From contig CM037879.1 of NCBI GenBank assembly GCA_021292165.1, forward strand, positions 41,501,802 through 41,565,801: a stretch of 64,000 nt of DNA, given 5' to 3'. The DNA is from Shinisaurus crocodilurus. Lineage: Eukaryota > Chordata > Lepidosauria > Squamata > Shinisauridae. Positions 62,834 through 64,000 of the stretch are shown one piece after another. Made by a program: the position numbers and the translations under genes. Every line of letters begins with the position of its first letter. Position 1 is the stretch's first letter. The notes beneath the pieces were generated by a model. It did no database searches. It was given only the letters and a program-made list of their open reading frames with translations, and was not told the DNA's origin.

Positions 62834-64000
62834 AGAGCTCCTGTTCATCAAAGCAGATGACATAAGACCTTTCAGATGCTACCACCAACACCCACATTTC
62901 CTGACAACCTTAGGACCAAGCTACACATAACACTAAATGTGTCACTTCAGCTAGCGAGTTTCTGTCAATAGCTTCAGCCGGAGGTGATTTTTGTCACAGT
63001 TCCGGCATGCGGGATGGGAGGAGGGTAGCCCTTTCTTCCGTCACCATGGGCCCAATGAAAACCATCCCTCCCTGAAACTGCTATTCATTCTGAGAGGGGA
63101 GCTCTCATTGGCAGTGATGGGAACTCCCCTCCCAGGGCAAAAAGCAGTTTTGGGAGGATTTTTGTTAGGACCTCAGTGGGAGTGGAAAGAGTTTAGAAAT
63201 CTCCCTACTGTGTTGTGGTCCTGATGAACATCATCTCCAGCAGTCGCTATTCATAGTTTTATAAAGACATGGTACTTGTGATGACTGATGAAGTGTTTGT
63301 TCTTCCATGTGATGGGAACTCCGGTGTACTGCTGTGCTGAAAATTTCTTCCACATTTTTCCCGACCATTCCCATTCAATTTGATAGAAAAGAAATCGCTT
63401 CCAGAAAGAAATTCAAAGGAGAAGAAATTTCGGAGGAATTCCCATGGGTTTGGTTCAGGGTTCTTGTGCTTACCTTCCTTATGAAGGTGGTCGAGGAGTG
63501 TGCATGAGAGTCCTGTCTTTCATTGCACAATCATCTCTCTGGCCGTCTGTAGCCTCCTTGGCTTCCTGCACTTCACTTGAAGCCAAGGGGAAGACATCAT
63601 GAAGTACATCTGTCCACAGGGCTTTTTTCTTTTTCAGATCAGAAAGCACAGGGAGCCTAGGGGCTTCTCTACACAAGACATTTATTGTGCGCTCAGTGAT
63701 CCCTCACTCATGGAAGTTTGCGGGGCCTTTTCATGACATTTTCATCCTCTGGGGGCTCTCCCGTGTTCTCCAGCCATTTTCGCCGGGTTTTTTGGAGCGA
63801 GGAAAGTGCAGTATTAGATTTCGAACTGGAACAAAAGTCTCATGTAAAGTCGCAATTCAGCTATACTGCAGCTATACCACAGTGCCACCTTGTGCTGGTT
63901 AATGGAATATATGGAAAAGCAGAGGAATACAGACCGGGGAGGGGGGAACCATGTGTAAAAACGGAAGACGAGGCCTCAGTAAAGCCACGGGTTAAACGCC
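62834..64000. other. Unclassified end of window
   Basis: No supported gene. 63660-63900 begins GGGGCTTCTCTACACAAGAC and could be the left end of another DNA element running past the window edge. The open frame there has no motif. Confidence 0.3.

Overview
The window looks like intergenic or long-intron DNA from a squamate reptile (lizard or snake). I found no convincing host protein-coding exon, tRNA, rRNA or bacterial-type feature. The organism guess rests on the repeat mix: a young CR1 LINE with its octamer tail, several L2-like LINEs, near-identical 3' halves of a non-LTR element with a C2H2-finger C-terminus (most like Vingi/Ingi), 5S-rRNA-derived SINEs, MIR-like and other tRNA-derived SINEs, many hAT-type MITEs, an L1 remnant and several LTRs. 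Names are by recognition of motifs and family consensus; no search was run.

Layout. 1-7.9 kb: SINE and LINE tails, a TAGGGATG-type MITE, a deleted hAT transposon with a perfect 8-bp target-site duplication (TSD) at 3774-4756, and a small CR1 piece. 9.46-12.83 kb: a nearly intact CR1 on the minus strand, with ORF2 broken by one frameshift and ORF1 cut to its esterase-like C-terminus. 12.83-13.5 kb: a probable LTR. 13.54-15.11 kb: the longest Vingi-like copy (minus). 15.34-16.0 kb: one MITE nested in another. 19.3 kb: the first 5S-derived SINE. 21.67-27.37 kb: two adjacent minus-strand L2-like LINEs holding three nested insertions. 27.4-34.9 kb: repeat-poor AT-rich DNA with candidate conserved noncoding elements and a TATA-bearing GC-richer patch near 32.3-33.3 kb. 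35-38.5 kb: MITE, SINE and two LTRs facing opposite ways. 39.6-45.5 kb: possible noncoding element, second 5S SINE, foldback MITEs, a third L2 with nested LTR and SINE, and a SINE split by an L2 scrap. 45.5-49.5 kb: repeat-poor AT-rich DNA. 49.66 kb: third 5S SINE. 51-54 kb: minisatellites and a SINE split by a very GC-rich insertion. 54.7-58.3 kb: a Vingi fragment, probable LTR, MITE split by an L1 fragment, and a third long Vingi copy with TSD. 58.7-64 kb: foldback MITEs, a perfect-TSD palindromic MITE, a full-length MIR-like SINE and a TIR-bearing repeat.

The sequence therefore records layered transposition. LINE machineries (CR1, L2, Vingi-like) supply the tails used by the SINEs, and hAT-type elements account for most short palindromes. 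The observations most worth checking are the 173-bp segment at 41938-42110 repeated inverted and apparently unchanged at 43504-43676 inside a foldback element, the 5S-head/CR1-tail SINEs, the hAT with dense CGAGTC subterminal iterons, the GC-rich TIR element inside a SINE, and the inverted LTR pair. I see no new multi-gene system.
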